Below, piece by piece: positions 61,414 to 64,000 of a stretch of 64,000 nucleotides of DNA. The position numbers were made by a program, and so were the translations under genes. This DNA is from Apostichopus japonicus (lineage: Eukaryota; Echinodermata; Holothuroidea; Aspidochirotida; Stichopodidae), in assembly GCF_037975245.1 (NCBI RefSeq), contig NC_092579.1, positions 23,233,166 through 23,297,165 on the forward strand. The letters are read 5' to 3'. The notes beneath the pieces were generated by a model. The model saw only the letters and a list, made by a program, of their open reading frames with translations, searched no databases and was not told where the DNA came from. Position 1 is the stretch's first letter, and every line of letters begins with the position of its first letter.

Positions 61414-63752
61414 CTGTAATGGCACAAAAGAAAGAAAGAAAAATATATGTGTGAATTTTCATTTTGTATTCTGTGTATAGGGAGATGATGGATATTTCAA
61501 TGTAGCAATGAAAATAATAAAAATATGTACACTAAAACACCTGAAAATCGGGCATAGCTCTGCCATCAACAGCTATTTAGAAAATGCCATATAAAATTAA
61601 AGATATATTTAAATATACAATTTTCAAGCCATTATAAAATTTAAGTTTGTATAATTTACACCAAGACACCTGAAAAATTGGGCATAGATCCAACATGCAA
61701 TTTGTTAGGGCCTACAACTTTAAGTAGAGTTTGCACTTTATAAAATTTAAGTTTGTATAATTTACACCAAAACACATAAAAAAATGTGCATACATATAGC
61801 TCCACGTGTGACAGGTTTTTCAACAAAATCTTGTCTGAAACTACCATGGTGACATCTTTTTAGACAAAAACCATCAGAAAACTAAATATGAATATATACA
61901 TTTTATCAATGTAGCTATATCTTTAACCTTTACACCAAAAAAATTGGGCATTGCTCTGCCGTGCGTTGACTCTTTAAATGCAACATGATTTTTATGACCC
62001 AATAAAAAGACCTCAAAAATTGGGTATACATGTAGATCTGCTTTGCTTTAGCTTTTTTGAAGATGCAATATTGTTGTAACCCGAATAAAAACATGGGCCT
62101 AGGTCAGCCGTGTCGGCTTTTTAGACAAAATAAAGCAGTCAGAAAACTAAGAAGAATATATTATTTCAATGTAGCAATAAATAATATCTGTACACAAAAA
62201 ACAAAACAAATGGGCATACATGTAGCTCCGCCGTGCGTTGGCTTTTTAGATGCAACATATTTAATTTTAAATTATTTTTATGACCCAATATAAAAAGATC
62301 TGAAAAATTGGGCATAGGTCTGCCGTGCGACAGCTTTTTAGACACAAACCGTCAGAAAACCAAGTCTAAGTAGAATTATATTATAATAATTTCAATGTAG
62401 CACTAAATATATCAATTAATATTTACAACAAAACATCTGAAAAATTGGGCATAGCTCTGACATGCATGATCATGCATTGGCTTTATATAATTTATGCAAC
62501 ATGATTTTTATGACCGACCCAATATAAGGATCTAACCTAACAATATTTTACACCAAAACACATAAAGAAGTGGGATATATAGGTCTGCTAATTTATATTG
62601 GGTCATTATGACAGTATTTTTTTTTTAATTTAATGACATTAGCATTGCCATAGGCTAGCATGGGGTACCGTTATTTTCCGCACACATTACTTTCCGCTGA
62701 AACAAAACGGTGTTTTCCGCTGACAAATTTGTCAGCGGAAAACAACTTTTTTTTCAGCGGAAAGTACCATTTTTTTGGGAGGAACAGAATGACTTACTGA
62801 AATGATTAGGCACATGGAAGGATTTGGGAGGATGGAGAAGAAAGGATTTGACTGTAACAGGGTAAAATGTGAGACTAAAATGTGAGACTAGATTATTATT
62901 AGGATAGCTAAGGTTGTCATAATTCTTAAGAATCCCTAATTACAAACACCCCAAGCCTCCTGTAAATTAAAAGCTGCTTTAACTTTTCTGACATGAACTC
63001 AGTCTAACCATCCTTTATCAACGTTCTTTGATACTTTCTCATGTTATTTTAATCATCCAGCCTGAATTTGGTATCCTAAAATTGAGGAAAAATATAGTGT
63101 ACAGGTAAGTGAAAAAAAAGTGTTTTCCGCACAAGAATTTTTTCAGCGGAATGTAATCTGCGGAAAGTAACGTATGCGGAAAACAACTGAACCCGCTAGC
63201 ATGCACCACCAATACAACACAGTTGAACACACCATACAGCCAGTGCATTTCACCCTAGCCTAAGTGTGAGCAGTGAGTGAGTGAGTGAAATTTCTCTGTA
63301 AATGTCCATGTTTATATGACAAAAATAAAGAACCTACCTGATGTACGACTTGATTTGGCAGCTAGTAGTTGCTTCTCTTTGCTTATCTTTCCTCTCTTCT
63401 GCTTCGATGAGTCGGTAAAATACCGATAACAAGTGTTATGACATCCACCAAATTCTGGAATTGGCAAGCTTAATACACACGTACTCCTATGCTCTCGCAA
63501 AAAAGCTGTTGCTATATCGGCTTGATTTCCGACCAAATCCTTCCAAATGTCCACACTTTTCAAGAATGTGGTCCACCTTGCTGTTGTAAAAGGTTTAATA
63601 TCTTCTAAAACATCAGCGCAGTGAGCAAAACACCTGTTTTTGGACGAATTCAGCGACTTTCCCGCATTGCAATCCATGTTTATGTCATGTTTTGCGGCAA
63701 GCGAAGCGTCTGTGTGTACCAGCTGAGACGTAAAATAGCCGAACCGAAGCAC
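56813..63752 (-). CDS. Large zinc-binding protein with FEN1/XPG-like nuclease signature and CXC tail, two exons
   Basis: Exons 63752-63338 and 61413-56813 join in phase (G|AA, Glu) to give 1,671 residues. The N-terminal exon has a Cys/His cluster (CFAHC, GGCHNTCYRYFT). A second cluster follows (CIFCC, YHRSCYRSYT). The central region has conserved-looking blocks: KHASLSMAIRHLSGSAQLI, LVWDNNDFGE (~570), VVVVDQAIYCKA (~736), HERALITRQCEEM and EQTANRDSK (~983). The C-terminal third has IVDGMA (~1218), HEEADTR (~1368), SPDTDVFI (~1394) and GCDSTSSFYGKGK (~1452), the order of acidic motifs in FEN1/XPG nucleases. CTCNKSKC...CGCKNC (~1594-1633) fits a CXC zinc motif, and an acidic tail ends the protein. 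Such proteins occur as multicopy uncharacterised genes in many marine invertebrates, as I recall. The lack of introns over 4.6 kb fits a mobile-element origin. The frame is intact, so it may be active. Confidence 0.9.
61490..62600. repeat. Degenerate repeat array in the nuclease/CXC gene intron
   Basis: About nine diverged copies of a core like ctgaaaaattgggcatagct, followed by ctgccgtgcg...tttttaga and often atttttatgacccaata, recur every 70-200 bp. Clear cores are near 61541, 61669, 61936, 62010, 62203, 62298 and 62438. Spacing is irregular, so it is an old or mosaic tandem array. Confidence 0.7.
62663..63194. mobile_element. 532-bp inverted-repeat element with 9-bp target duplication
   Basis: The left end reads GGGTACCGTTATTTTCCGCA and the right end, complemented, GGGTTCAGTTGTTTTCCGCA. 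The match continues through ACATTACTTTCCGC, for inverted repeats of about 35 bp. GCTAGCATG flanks both sides (62654-62662 and 63195-63203). Extra copies of CAGCGGAAA inside make further hairpins. It has no coding capacity and lies in the single intron of the nuclease/CXC gene. A 9-bp duplication suggests a Mutator-like driver, which is inference. Confidence 0.85.
63338..63752 (-). CDS. Nuclease/CXC gene exon 1
   Basis: 138 codons plus one base, ending SSRTS before donor gtaggttctt. The first ATG gives MLRFGYFTSQLVHTD. A second in-frame ATG at 63677 (MDCNAGKSLNSSKNRCFAHC) is equally possible and starts just before the Cys/His region. The segment with FTTARWTTFLKSVDIW followed by CHNTCYRYFT resembles the N-termini I recall for this family. 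Confidence 0.8.
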
Positions 63753-63810
63753 GCTAAAACAGCGACTCTGATTCGTCGATCGGCATAATTTTGATGTACA
63801 GGCAAATTAT

Positions 63811-63880
63811 CGGACCAATCGCGTCAATGACAAGTCTTAGCAACCAGTGTCAAATGAAACTTGCGATCTGATTGGATATT
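63811..63880 (-). promoter_or_regulatory. CCAAT motifs upstream of the nuclease/CXC gene
   Basis: CCAAT at 63814-63818 (on +) and its complement at 63871-63875 lie 60-125 bp upstream of the first ATG. No TATA box is evident. It is a weak promoter candidate. Confidence 0.25.
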
Positions 63881-64000
63881 TTCGTTTCTACAATCGGGTA
63901 ATTTTAACAGAAATATATTTGCCGTTTTAATTAATTTCTCAATAACGCCCCAATTCCCAGCGTGGGAAAACACAAAATTATTTTTTTTAAATAATATATC

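Noticed and set aside
56853-61454. Many + strand frames opposite the nuclease/CXC gene
   Set aside because: They are antisense shadows of the long - strand coding exon.
61414-61462. Start codon giving a hydrophobic signal-like MKIHTYIFLSFFCAIT
   Set aside because: This is the pyrimidine tract of a 3' splice site. Splicing to the upstream exon keeps the frame and adds the expected Cys/His region.

Overview
This is a stretch of animal (metazoan) nuclear DNA. It is AT-rich and gene-sparse, with GT-AG spliced genes, (TA)n microsatellites, poly-G/C runs, a tRNA-derived SINE and many small DNA transposons. The gene content and repeat style suggest a marine invertebrate, possibly an echinoderm or another non-vertebrate deuterostome. 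The species cannot be fixed from the sequence alone. No bacterial features are present, so most short open frames in the window are chance or repeat readings.

Three protein-coding genes can be assembled from exons whose splice phases all agree. (1) On the + strand, 1691-14217 holds the last six exons of a HEAT/armadillo-repeat protein. Its 5' part lies outside the window. Its last exon can be read in two frames, depending on which of two 3' splice sites is used. (2) On the - strand, 36591 down to 21062 is a five-exon Polycomb-type chromobox (CBX) gene of about 400 residues. It has a complete chromodomain split at the positions I recall for vertebrate CBX genes, but I see no recognisable C-terminal Polycomb box. 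(3) On the - strand, 63752 down to 56813 is a two-exon gene for a 1,671-residue zinc-binding protein of an uncharacterised invertebrate family. It combines Cys/His modules, a central region with spaced acidic motifs, a FEN1/XPG-like nuclease signature and a CXC (tesmin/TSO1-like) tail. It looks like a mobile-element-derived or mobile gene.

Between the genes the DNA is dominated by repeats. There are three hAT-like non-autonomous elements bounded by exact 8-bp target duplications within gene 2 or its flanks (18769-19855, with a second element, 19136-19539, nested inside it; and 35500-35888) and a further one at 54574-54936. A hAT-like element with mammalian Charlie-style ends lies at 49887-50241. 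A 1.84-kb foldback element with a 6-bp duplication lies at 42608-44450. A 532-bp inverted-repeat element with a 9-bp duplication sits in the intron of gene 3. There is also an 81-bp satellite array (40626-41583) with a stray monomer 2 kb away, a pyrimidine-rich minisatellite (about 4540-5480), and four copies of a tRNA-headed SINE linked to (TA)n tracts. Many of the target duplications are perfect, which suggests recent transposon activity.

The genes do not form a pathway. The HEAT gene and the CBX gene are convergent, separated by about 6.8 kb. The CBX introns contain several E2F-like motifs and two CpG-rich islands that could be alternative promoters.
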